From assembly GCF_025685575.1 (NCBI RefSeq), contig NZ_JAGSYD010000003.1:124001-188000 (forward strand): DNA of 64,000 nt. Direction: 5' to 3'. The position numbers and the translations under genes were made by a program. This stretch comes from Granulicella cerasi (GTDB lineage Bacteria; Acidobacteriota; Terriglobia; Terriglobales; Acidobacteriaceae). The notes under the pieces were generated by a model. The model was not told the origin of the DNA. It saw only the letters and a program-made list of their open reading frames with translations, and did not search any database. Position 1 is the stretch's first letter. Each line of letters begins with the position of its first letter. Below are positions 18,656 through 26,258 of this stretch, in pieces.

Positions 18656-20554
18656 ATGATTCTCCGGACGAAACTGACTGCTGCAGCTTCACTGTTGTTG
18701 CTGACCGCTCCGGCCCTCACGGCCTCGGCCTTTCCCCTCATGGGGAAGAAGAAGCCGACCGTGGCGACCGATCTTCATAAGCCGAACGCAGCGCAGAATG
18801 CTCTGATCGACAAGGCAATCACGCGCGAAGCGGTGGTGGTCAAGACACTCAAGGAGCGCGCGCCGCTCGTCGAAACCTACATCCAGAACATGCGCCCGGA
18901 CAAGGTCATGAGCCAGGTTCCTGACTCGGACCAGCACTTCCTTGGCCGCGTCGACTTCGGCAAGGTCATCACGGACGTGAACTACACGCCCGACAAGAAG
19001 GACCTCGGCGAGAAGAAGGGCAAGTTCGGCCTCGGCTTCCTCAAGGGTTCGCTCGGCTTCATCAACGGCCTCTCCGCCGGCCTGCACCTGCAGTATCACC
19101 AGGCTGGCTTCGTGCAGATGCTGTTGATCGATTCGAACAGCTTCAACCGCCAGACGTATCAGTTCTCCTACGTCCGCAGCGCCTTCCTCGGCTCCGTGCC
19201 GACGCTCGTCTTCGACGTTTCGCCGATCAAGAAGAACGCTACCGGTCGCTTCATCGGTCGTATCTGGATTGAAAAGGACGGCGGCAACATCGTTCGCTTC
19301 AACGGCGACTTTGCGGGCACCTCTGAGAACGAGATCAAGGAATACTTCCACTTCGACTCCTGGCGTATGAACGTGCAGGAAGGCCTCTGGCTGCCGACCT
19401 CGATCTACATCGAGGAAACCGACCCGAAGAGCCCGACGCACAGCCTCCGCTTCAAGGCCGTCAACCACATCTGGGGCTACGCTCTGAAGGTTCCCGCCAA
19501 GGAATCCGAACAGACCGAAGTCGACGTGGTCGGCGCCAAGAATGAGACGCAGCAGGATGCGCAGGACGTATCTCCGCTCGGCGCTTCGCGTGAATGGGTC
19601 CAGCAGGCTGAAGACAACGTCATCGACCGCCTCTTCCAGGCCGGCCTGATCGACGCCCCTTCGGACTTCGACAAGACCCTCGAATCGCTCGCGAACAATA
19701 TCCTGATCTACAACAAGATCGAGACCTCCCGCCCGCTGAAGGTGCGTGTTCTGCTCACCTCGCCGCTCGAGTCGATCGCTGTCGGTAACACCATCCTGCT
19801 CTCCAAGAGCCTGATCGATACCGCTGACGTTCCGACGCAGGACGGCGCACAGTTCATGGGCAACCTGAACTGCATGCTGGCCTTCCAGATCGCACACATC
19901 CTGCTCGGTCACCACATCGACACCAAGTACGCGTTCAACGATAAGCTGCTCTTCCCTGACTCCGCCGCACTGCAGCGCCTGCCGATGCAGCACACCGAAG
20001 AGGACGATGCTTCGGCTGTGAAGAAGACGATGGAACTGCTTTCCGTGGCAGACCTGCAGAGCAGCCAGCAGTACATGGGTCTCTACCTGCAGCAGCTCCG
20101 CGATCGCCAGAAGGCCCTCAAGGCCCTCACCACCCCGCAGGTGGGCGACAGCCTCATCAAGACCGACGGCACCTTCTGGCTGAAGGACCTGATGTCGAAG
20201 GCTCCGAAGCTCAACAACACCGACCTGAAGCAGCAGGCAGCTATGCCGCTCGGCCAGTTCCTCAAGTTCGATCCGTGGACCGACCAGGTGCTCCAGATGA
20301 ACGTGACCTATGAGCCGCTCCTCGGCGCGGCAGACAAGCTCCCGTTCGAAGTCACCCCGGTTTACATCAAGCTGAAGTACTGGACGGCGCCCGCGGCACC
20401 GGCACCTCCGGCAGCAGCTCCGGCTGATGCTACTGCAGCTCCGGCTGCAGATGGTACGACCGCAACTCCCGCACCGGCAGCCCCGGCTGCAGATCAGGGC
20501 ACGGCTGCTCCGGCACCGGCGACCCAGCCTGCTCAGCCGCAGCCTCAGCAGTAA
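18656..20554 (+). CDS. Secreted pseudo-metallopeptidase with lipoprotein-sorting-like N-domain
   Basis: The start ATG at 18656 has AAGGAG 11 bases upstream and begins a signal peptide (LTAAASLLLLTAPALTASA). Residues about 100-270 resemble the lipoprotein-sorting-like domain of the genes at 2 and 45047 (FIGRIWIEKDGGNIVRFNGDF, then GLWLPTSIYIEE). Residues about 330-480 resemble an M48-type peptidase region, but the expected zinc motif HExxH reads FQIAHILLGHH, so the first His and catalytic Glu are missing and peptidase activity is doubtful. The tail (about 55 residues) is Ala/Pro-rich. The protein, 632 residues, is probably periplasmic. Its function is unknown; the position after tonB and before beta-barrels suggests envelope work. 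Confidence 0.7.
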   Translation: MILRTKLTAAASLLLLTAPALTASAFPLMGKKKPTVATDLHKPNAAQNALIDKAITREAVVVKTLKERAPLVETYIQNMRPDKVMSQVPDSDQHFLGRVDFGKVITDVNYTPDKKDLGEKKGKFGLGFLKGSLGFINGLSAGLHLQYHQAGFVQMLLIDSNSFNRQTYQFSYVRSAFLGSVPTLVFDVSPIKKNATGRFIGRIWIEKDGGNIVRFNGDFAGTSENEIKEYFHFDSWRMNVQEGLWLPTSIYIEETDPKSPTHSLRFKAVNHIWGYALKVPAKESEQTEVDVVGAKNETQQDAQDVSPLGASREWVQQAEDNVIDRLFQAGLIDAPSDFDKTLESLANNILIYNKIETSRPLKVRVLLTSPLESIAVGNTILLSKSLIDTADVPTQDGAQFMGNLNCMLAFQIAHILLGHHIDTKYAFNDKLLFPDSAALQRLPMQHTEEDDASAVKKTMELLSVADLQSSQQYMGLYLQQLRDRQKALKALTTPQVGDSLIKTDGTFWLKDLMSKAPKLNNTDLKQQAAMPLGQFLKFDPWTDQVLQMNVTYEPLLGAADKLPFEVTPVYIKLKYWTAPAAPAPPAAAPADATAAPAADGTTATPAPAAPAADQGTAAPAPATQPAQPQPQQ

Positions 20555-20671
20555 AACGAACCACAAGGACGGCGGGACCAACGTGTCTCGCCGCCTTGAA
20601 CTCACAAAGATTCACCCTCGTACGGTGCCTGGGGACTCCTTCTACAGGCGCCGTAACTTCAGGAGACGACT

Positions 20672-21232
20672 ATGTCAAAGCTTCGCTCTTGCCTGCTTGC
20701 ATTGGGTACCATCTTTTTAGGAGCCTCGGCCATGCGCATTCACGCGCAGGCGATTCCGACCGCAACTCGCGTCAGCCCGTGGCAGGTTGGCGGCGGTATC
20801 TCTTACGGCAGCAACGATGAGTTCAAGGACAAGGTCACCGGCTACACGATTTACGGTACCTACGACCTCACCTACCACCTCGGTCTCGAAGCAAGCTATC
20901 AGTCAATGTCGATCACGACGCCGAATGACTTTGCCATTTCGTCGTTCCTTATCGGACCGCGTTACGTCTTCCACTACCGCCGCTACGATCCGTACGTCAA
21001 GATCCAGATCGGCGAAGGTAGCGCGAAGGCACAACTGCCCTACGTGCACATCAACGGTGAAAACCTGCCGGCGAGTTCCTTCGCAATTGGTCTTGGCGGC
21101 GGTGTTGATGTACGCTTGTCACAACACTTCAGCGTTCGTGGTGACTACACCTATCAGGACTGGACAAGCTTCAAGCCGAACGGCCTGAACCCTTACGCCG
21201 CCACGATTGGTGTTTCGTACCATCTTCGTTGA
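20672..21232 (+). CDS. Outer-membrane beta-barrel protein
   Basis: The 186-residue protein has a signal peptide ending near MRIHAQA and then alternating amphipathic strands (VGGGISYGSNDEF, YVFHYRRYDPYVKIQIG, SVRGDYTYQDW). It finishes TIGVSYHLR, with an aromatic residue near the C-terminus as in small eight-stranded barrels of the OmpA/OmpW-like beta-barrel superfamily. GGAG lies six bases before the ATG. The following gene is a paralogue with the same pattern (GGG at the N-terminus, YVRHYKIFHPYVKV, FEYQDW). No ligand or transport role can be assigned. Confidence 0.8.
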   Translation: MSKLRSCLLALGTIFLGASAMRIHAQAIPTATRVSPWQVGGGISYGSNDEFKDKVTGYTIYGTYDLTYHLGLEASYQSMSITTPNDFAISSFLIGPRYVFHYRRYDPYVKIQIGEGSAKAQLPYVHINGENLPASSFAIGLGGGVDVRLSQHFSVRGDYTYQDWTSFKPNGLNPYAATIGVSYHLR

Positions 21233-21276
21233 TGAAGTACGCATCGATTCAGGCGATGCGAAGTATGGAGAATTGA

Positions 21277-21828
21277 TTGCGTCGCTCGTTTCTGATCTGT
21301 GCAGCCCTGTTTTTGGTCGCCTCCGCCCGTTCCTTCGCGCAGGCTGGCCCCACCGCTTCTCGTCTCACCGACCTGCAGGTAGGTGGCGGCTTCACCGCAG
21401 CCAATTCGGATTACACCACGAACAAAATTCGTGGCCTGATGATCTACAGCACCCTCGACTTCACCGAGCATCTCGGCGTTGAACTGGAGTTCCACCAGTT
21501 GAACGACAACCAGCCCACCAAGGTGTACGAGCGCACCTACGAGGCTGGCGTCCGCTACGTCCGCCACTACAAGATCTTCCATCCGTACGTGAAGGTTCTC
21601 TACGGCCGCGGCGTCTTCAACTTCCCGCAGGACTCTGGAAATCTGGCCTACAACCTGGCCGCTGCCGGCGGTGGTGTGGACATCAATGTTCACCGCCGCG
21701 TGAACGTCCGCGCCGACTTCGAATACCAGGACTGGTTCTCCGGCCCGGGCCTCTCCAATGGACTTTCGCCGACGCTCTTCACCATCGGGGCGGCTTACCA
21801 CTTCGGCGCAGGCGTTCCCCGCCGCTAG
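21277..21828 (+). CDS. Outer-membrane beta-barrel protein, paralogue
   Basis: This 183-residue protein starts at TTG 21277, with GGAG six bases upstream; the only nearby ATG (21265) runs into a stop after three codons. The signal peptide is FLICAALFLVASARSFAQA. The barrel strands align with those of the preceding gene (VGGGFTAANSDY, GVRYVRHYKIFHPYVKV, RADFEYQDWF, TIGAAYHFG), so the two are tandem duplicates that have diverged. The gap of 44 bases suggests one transcript ending at the hairpin at 21851-21878. Confidence 0.8.
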   Translation: MRRSFLICAALFLVASARSFAQAGPTASRLTDLQVGGGFTAANSDYTTNKIRGLMIYSTLDFTEHLGVELEFHQLNDNQPTKVYERTYEAGVRYVRHYKIFHPYVKVLYGRGVFNFPQDSGNLAYNLAAAGGGVDINVHRRVNVRADFEYQDWFSGPGLSNGLSPTLFTIGAAYHFGAGVPRR

Positions 21829-21850
21829 TTCCCTTCACTCTCGGCACAGC

Positions 21851-21878
21851 AAAAGGCCCGGCAAGCGCCGGGCCTTTT
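21851..21878. terminator. Bidirectional terminator between outer-membrane barrel genes
   Basis: AAAAGGCCCGGC pairs with GCCGGGCCTTTT around a four-base loop, followed by GTTTTG on the plus strand. It lies between two convergent genes. Confidence 0.9.
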
Positions 21879-21900
21879 GTTTTGCGCCGAAGCGCAGATT

Positions 21901-22503
21901 TTAGAAGTGGTACGCGATACCGATCGTCGGCTCAGAGAGCCAGTAGTAGCGGTTGGTCTTGAACGCCGTGTTGCCAAAGTCCGGCGTCTTCAGGATGAAG
22001 CCGCGGTACTCTGCACGGATATCGAAGCTCGGGCTGATTTCGTACGCCACACCCACGCCGGCAAGGCCGCTGATGTTCGTGTTCTGCTTCGAGTCAAACT
22101 GGTGAGTTCCGTTGTCGAGGATCGGCGTAAAGATCAAGCCGCCCACGCCGACTTCTGCAAACGGGTTCCAGTTGCGGTAGGTGCGCGAGTACACATAGGC
22201 ACCCGTCACTTCCTGCATACGGGTGTGAACCTGGCCATACGGCGTCGGCACGGACTTGTAGCGGATCGTGTACTGCGAGAAGCCGTAGTTGACCTCGAGG
22301 GCCGAGCGCGGCGTCACCATGTAGCGATAGCTCGCTAACACACCGGTGGTCATGCTCGAGTGCATCGGGTACACACCATTGCCGTAGACATCCGGCGAGA
22401 TTGTCTCGAAGCCGCTAATGCTCACGTCCTGACGGCTTTCCTGGGCCTGGGCGGCCACTGAACCCAACAGCAGGCACGCGCCGAGCAACATCATCTTCTT
22501 CAT
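21901..22503 (-). CDS. Outer-membrane beta-barrel protein
   Basis: The 200-residue protein has a signal peptide (MKKMMLLGACLLLGSVAAQA) that fixes the start at 22503, then beta strands such as TGVLASYRYMV, SALEVNYGFSQYTI, GLAGVGVAYEISPSFDIRAEY. It ends TIGIAYHF with the C-terminal Phe typical of outer-membrane barrels. It belongs to the same broad class as the two plus-strand barrels facing it but does not look like a recent duplicate. It is convergent with them across the shared terminator. Confidence 0.82.
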   Translation of the reverse strand: MKKMMLLGACLLLGSVAAQAQESRQDVSISGFETISPDVYGNGVYPMHSSMTTGVLASYRYMVTPRSALEVNYGFSQYTIRYKSVPTPYGQVHTRMQEVTGAYVYSRTYRNWNPFAEVGVGGLIFTPILDNGTHQFDSKQNTNISGLAGVGVAYEISPSFDIRAEYRGFILKTPDFGNTAFKTNRYYWLSEPTIGIAYHF

Positions 22504-22682
22504 GCTTACTTCGATCCCTTCAACGGCACGCCCACCTGAATCCCTCGGCACAAAAAGCAGCTGCTTCCGGCTGACGGCGTACTCAACATTCATTGTACCC
22601 AATGCGGCACGTTTCTCGGGCAATGAAAAGCCCTCGATGGAAATGAAATGCTCCATCGAGGGACGTTTCGGATAGGAAAACG

Positions 22683-23120
22683 TTAGTTGTTCGCGTTCGG
22701 CGGAGGCGGAGGAGGCGCTTCCCCGTCACCACCACCACCGCGACGACCGCGCATTTGCTCCCGCATCTGCGACTCAATCTGGTCGAACTTCGGCTTCTGC
22801 TCATCGGTCAACGCGTCGCGCAGCTGCTTGGTGGTTTCGCTGCGCATCTTCATCATCTGCTGACGGCGGGCGTCCTGATCGAGCGTGGAGTCGTCACGCA
22901 GGGCGCGCATTTTGTCGCGCTGCGCCTTCATCACGTCCGCAAAGATCTTCTGCTGGTCCGGCGTCAGATTCAGCGACTGAAACTGCTGCATCATGCGTCC
23001 CTGCGCGGGCGGGGGCGGCGGCGGAGTGGTCGAGTCCTGCGCCTTGGACGGCATCGCCGCCAGGAAAAGCGCGGCGCTCATTACAGCCAGGCCACACTTC
23101 AATCTCATCTTGCTCATCAT
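22683..23120 (-). CDS. Small periplasmic Spy/CpxP-like helical protein
   Basis: The 145-residue protein has a signal peptide (KCGLAVMSAALFLAAMPSKAQ), a Pro-rich linker, and a helical region with LNLTPDQQKIFADVMKAQR and LRDALTDEQKPKFDQIE. The LTPDQ/LTDEQ helices are typical of LTXXQ proteins of the Spy/CpxP type, periplasmic chaperones or stress sensors. A Gly/Arg-rich and Pro-rich tail follows. Start alternatives are 23120, 23117 and 23108; GGAAAG lies about 11 bases before the first. It is 119 bases after another small secreted gene in the same direction. Confidence 0.72.
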   Translation of the reverse strand: MMSKMRLKCGLAVMSAALFLAAMPSKAQDSTTPPPPPPAQGRMMQQFQSLNLTPDQQKIFADVMKAQRDKMRALRDDSTLDQDARRQQMMKMRSETTKQLRDALTDEQKPKFDQIESQMREQMRGRRGGGGDGEAPPPPPPNANN

Positions 23121-23239
23121 CGTTTGCTCGCTTTCCAGCAGGGGGCGTCGCCCCTCGCATTCACTGCCAGTACAGACGCAGAACGCGCAGATTAGTTCCG
23201 CGCGTTCTGCAGGAATACCCTCGCATCGTTGTCTGCGCG

Positions 23240-23701
23240 CTATTGGCTCTGCGAGTTCGTCGAGCCGTTGCTCGAACCATTCCGATTGCAAGGCGGCGGC
23301 GGCAAAATATTCCCGTTGCTGTCGCGCGGCGGCGAAGGCGGGCCGCCGCTTCCCGAGCCGCTACTCATCGTGGGCATGGAAGAGCTTCCGCTCTGGGAAC
23401 CATCACCGCTTCCAGACGGAGGGGTAGGCGGCATCGAGCCGTCTTGCGTCTGCGTAGAGTTCGAGTTACCGCTGGCCGCCGAACTCGTACTGCTGCTCCC
23501 CGAACCATTGCTATTCCAGCCCGGCGGCGGGCCACCCATGCCCCGCGGTGGAGGACCGCACGGCGGACGCCGACTGTCGCTCGATCCACTGCTCGTTCCG
23601 TCACTCGACCCGCTCGTCGAAGACTGCGCCACCGCAGCCAACGACCCCACACACAACACGGCTACGCCCAGCCAGCGCGCCACACCATACTTCGTTATCA
23701 C
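23240..23701 (-). CDS. Secreted Ser/Gly/Pro-rich low-complexity protein
   Basis: The start is GTG at 23701 with GAGGAG seven bases upstream. The signal peptide (VARWLGVAVLCVGSLAAVAQ) precedes about 125 residues consisting almost wholly of Ser, Gly, Pro, Thr and Asn, with clusters such as GPPPRGMGGPPPG and SGSGSGGPPSPP. Such a chain is probably disordered and may be a surface or matrix linker. No family is recognised. Its placement just before the Spy-like gene suggests co-transcription. Confidence 0.6.
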   Translation of the reverse strand: MITKYGVARWLGVAVLCVGSLAAVAQSSTSGSSDGTSSGSSDSRRPPCGPPPRGMGGPPPGWNSNGSGSSSTSSAASGNSNSTQTQDGSMPPTPPSGSGDGSQSGSSSMPTMSSGSGSGGPPSPPRDSNGNILPPPPCNRNGSSNGSTNSQSQ

Positions 23702-23853
23702 GAAAGCTCTCCTCAGCAGACGCGCGAAACAACACACCTCTACTTCACGAGGACGAGCATTCCCTCCGCGCGTTTCACTCAGCGGAGAGACTTTATTTTC
23801 GCGCTCCGTCGCTCACATTTCGCGGGCGACATCGTCTGCGCAGAGCCGCAAAG

Positions 23854-24768
23854 CTAGCTGCGTTCGGGCGCAAACTGGAACGGGTCGCCATGCTTCTCCG
23901 CATGCTTCTCCACCACAGCGAGAAACGCGCGCGCGGCATGGCTCAACGCCGTCTGCTTACGTTGAATCAGCCGCAGACGGCGCTCCATCGCAAGCTCGGG
24001 CACAGTAATCTTCACCAGCGTCCCATTGCGCAGCTCCTGCTCCGCAGTCAGGCGTGGGATCAGCGCAATCCCGTTGCCCATGCCGACAAAACGCTTGATC
24101 GCGTCCAACGACGGCAGTTCAATCTCCATCGCCAGCGGAGTCTTGTGGCGGCGGAAGGAAGCTATCACCTTCTGCCGCATCGGCGAAGGCACGTTGTGCG
24201 CCACAAAGGTCTCGCGACCCAGGCGCTGAATGCCCGCCTTGCCCACATCCGCCAGCGGATGCTGCGCACCGACCACGCACACCAGCTCATCGCGGTAGAC
24301 CGCGATCGAACGCACCTGCGGGTCCTCCGGCTTGAAGCTCACGACGCCAATATCGATCGAGTGCGAAAGTACCTCGTCCGCAATGCGAGAAGCCAGGGTG
24401 CGCTGCACCGTGACCTTGATGCGCGGGTTCTCGCGACGAAACGCGTCGAGCACCGGCAGAAGGTAAAGACAGGTGTACTCATTTGCCGCCAGACGCAGTT
24501 GCCCCGTATGCAGCGAGCGCAGGTCCACCAGCGCGGCCTCAGCGTCGGTGCGTAGATTCAGCAACTTCTGCGCGTAGCCCTTCAGCACTTCGCCCGCATC
24601 GGTCAACGTGCCGTCTGCGCGCTCCAGCAACGTTTCGCCCAGCTCACCTTCGAGCTTCGCAATCACCTGGCTGATCGCCGGCTGCGTGCGATGCAGCCGT
24701 GCGGCCGCGCGCGAAAAGCTGCGTTCTTCAGCAACAGCGAGGAAGGTTTCCAGTTGAAACAGGTCCAC
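23854..24768 (-). CDS. LysR-family regulator, divergent from leuA
   Basis: The 304-residue protein has the LysR helix-turn-helix at residues 1-60 (FLAVAEERSFSRAAARLHRT then QPAISQVIAKLEGEL) and a co-inducer-binding domain from about residue 90. The GTG start at 24768 has GAGGG eight bases upstream; a longer GTG start at 24804 has none. Divergence from leuA across 200 bases containing a CTAATG/CATTAG dyad suggests it controls the branched-chain amino acid cluster, in the way LysR regulators commonly control divergent targets. The effector is unknown; a pathway intermediate is a reasonable inference. Confidence 0.9.
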   Translation of the reverse strand: MDLFQLETFLAVAEERSFSRAAARLHRTQPAISQVIAKLEGELGETLLERADGTLTDAGEVLKGYAQKLLNLRTDAEAALVDLRSLHTGQLRLAANEYTCLYLLPVLDAFRRENPRIKVTVQRTLASRIADEVLSHSIDIGVVSFKPEDPQVRSIAVYRDELVCVVGAQHPLADVGKAGIQRLGRETFVAHNVPSPMRQKVIASFRRHKTPLAMEIELPSLDAIKRFVGMGNGIALIPRLTAEQELRNGTLVKITVPELAMERRLRLIQRKQTALSHAARAFLAVVEKHAEKHGDPFQFAPERS

Positions 24769-24863
24769 GTTCGAGTCCCTCTCGATCCCGGCAGCACCAT
24801 TCACGTAGGAGCAACCTGTTCAAGCAGTTGCCCACATTGCGCGAAGCCCCGAGCGGCGATAGC

Positions 24864-24897
24864 CTAATGCCATTAGGGGTTCTATACCCCACATTAG
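24864..24897. promoter_or_regulatory. Probable LysR operator upstream of leuA
   Basis: CTAATGCCATTAG (24864-24876) is a perfect 13-base dyad. It is followed by GGGG-N7-CCCC (24876-24890) and a third half-site ATTAG (24893-24897). The array lies between the LysR gene and leuA. Spaced half-sites are typical of LysR recognition and activation sites. Assignment to this regulator is an inference. Confidence 0.5.
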
Positions 24898-24968
24898 AAT
24901 TCGCAATATCTCTGGAACCGAGCATAAGCTCCCTTTATCCTTGTGTCTAGTAAGGAAGGCCCATAAAA

Positions 24969-26147
24969 ATGGCAAATCAAGATCGCGTCATTTTCTTTGA
25001 CACCACGTTGCGCGATGGCGAGCAATCGCCCGGCTGCACCATGCACCATGCTGAGAAACTTCGCATGGCCGAGCAGCTTGCGCGCCTTGGCGTAGACATC
25101 ATCGAGGCTGGCTTTCCTATCGCTTCCACCGGCGATTTTGAAAGCGTCAAGGCCATCGCCTCCACCATCGGCCGCGAAGCGAACGCGCCCGTCATCTGCG
25201 GCCTCGCCCGCGCCAAGCAGGGCGACATCGAAGCCGTTGCCAAGGCCATCGAGCCCGCACATCGCCGGCGCATCCACACCTTCCTCGCCACCAGCGACCT
25301 GCACCTCGAAGCCAAGCTCCGCATCACGCGCGAGCAGGCGCTCGACCAGGCCGGCGAAATGGTGCACCTCGCTCGCACCTTCACCGACAACGTAGAGTTC
25401 TCTGCGGAAGACGCGACGCGCTCGGACATCGAGTTCCTCATCAAGATCGTCACCATTGCCATCCAGGCCGGTGCGACGACGATCAACCTGCCCGACACCG
25501 TCGGCTACTCGACACCCGCTGAGTACCAGGCGCTCTTCGAGACCGTCATCGCACGCGTCCCCGGCGCGCAGGATGTGATCTTCTCCACGCACTGCCACGA
25601 CGACCTCGGCATGGCCACAGCGAACGCGCTGGCTGGCGTGCTCGGTGGCGCGCGTCAGGTGGAGTGCACGATCAACGGCATCGGCGAGCGCGCTGGCAAC
25701 GCAGCGCTCGAAGAGATCGCCGCTGCGCTGATGGTTCGCAAGGACCGCTTCGCGCTCGAGAACGGCATCGTGATGAGCGAGATCGGACCGAGCTCGCAGA
25801 TGCTGAGCGAGATCATCAGCTTCGGCCCTGCGCCGAACAAGGCTGTGATCGGTAAGAACGCTTTCGCGCATGAGTCGGGCATCCACCAGCACGGCGTGCT
25901 CGCGAACCCGCTCACCTACGAGATCATGACGCCCGCCTCGATCGGCGTCACCGCGAACGCGATCGTCCTCGGCAAGCACTCTGGCCGTCGCGCGCTGGAG
26001 CATCGCCTCGCCGAGCTCGGCCACACGCTGACGAAGGAAGAGCTCGACGTGGTCTACCACCGCTTCACCGAACTCGCCGATCGCAAGAAGTCGATCTACG
26101 ACCAGGACATCGTCGGCCTACTCACCGCAGAGCCCGCGAACGCATAG
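24969..26147 (+). CDS. leuA: 2-isopropylmalate synthase, short form without regulatory domain
   Basis: LeuA condenses 2-oxoisovalerate with acetyl-CoA, the first step of leucine synthesis. The TIM-barrel domain carries FFDTTLRDGEQSPGC, the metal-binding HCHDDLG, GIGERAGNAALEE and the LeuA-type HESGIHQHGVLANPLTYEI. The protein is only 392 residues, ending just after the linker subdomain (DRKKSIYDQDIVGLL), where full-length enzymes continue for about 120 residues into the LeuA dimer domain that binds leucine. The next gene starts 111 bases later and no remnant of that domain is visible. Feedback inhibition by leucine in the usual way is therefore unlikely. GGAAGG supports the start. A related acyl-transfer specificity (citramalate) cannot be fully excluded. 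Confidence 0.9.
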   Translation: MANQDRVIFFDTTLRDGEQSPGCTMHHAEKLRMAEQLARLGVDIIEAGFPIASTGDFESVKAIASTIGREANAPVICGLARAKQGDIEAVAKAIEPAHRRRIHTFLATSDLHLEAKLRITREQALDQAGEMVHLARTFTDNVEFSAEDATRSDIEFLIKIVTIAIQAGATTINLPDTVGYSTPAEYQALFETVIARVPGAQDVIFSTHCHDDLGMATANALAGVLGGARQVECTINGIGERAGNAALEEIAAALMVRKDRFALENGIVMSEIGPSSQMLSEIISFGPAPNKAVIGKNAFAHESGIHQHGVLANPLTYEIMTPASIGVTANAIVLGKHSGRRALEHRLAELGHTLTKEELDVVYHRFTELADRKKSIYDQDIVGLLTAEPANA

Positions 26148-26164
26148 CTCCAGCACCGCTTCAA

Positions 26165-26250
26165 GCGCCAACGGCGCGCAACATACCAGCGAGGGGCGAA
26201 GCCCCTCGGTAACGCCTCACAAAGGCCCGAGCGCTGAAAGCGCGACATAA
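26165..26250 (+). repeat. Solitary REP element between leuA and leuB
   Basis: It has three stem-loops in a row: GCGCCAACGGCGC, AGGGGCGAAGCCCCT preceded by ATACCAGCG, and GCGCTGAAAGCGC followed by GACATAA. The order and core match the REP copies flanking the transposase at 37674-38120. In the last hairpin the stem pairs are swapped (GGGC/GCCC becomes GCGC/GCGC), which keeps base pairing. It ends at the leuB ribosome binding site. Confidence 0.75.
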
Positions 26251-26258
26251 GGAAACAC

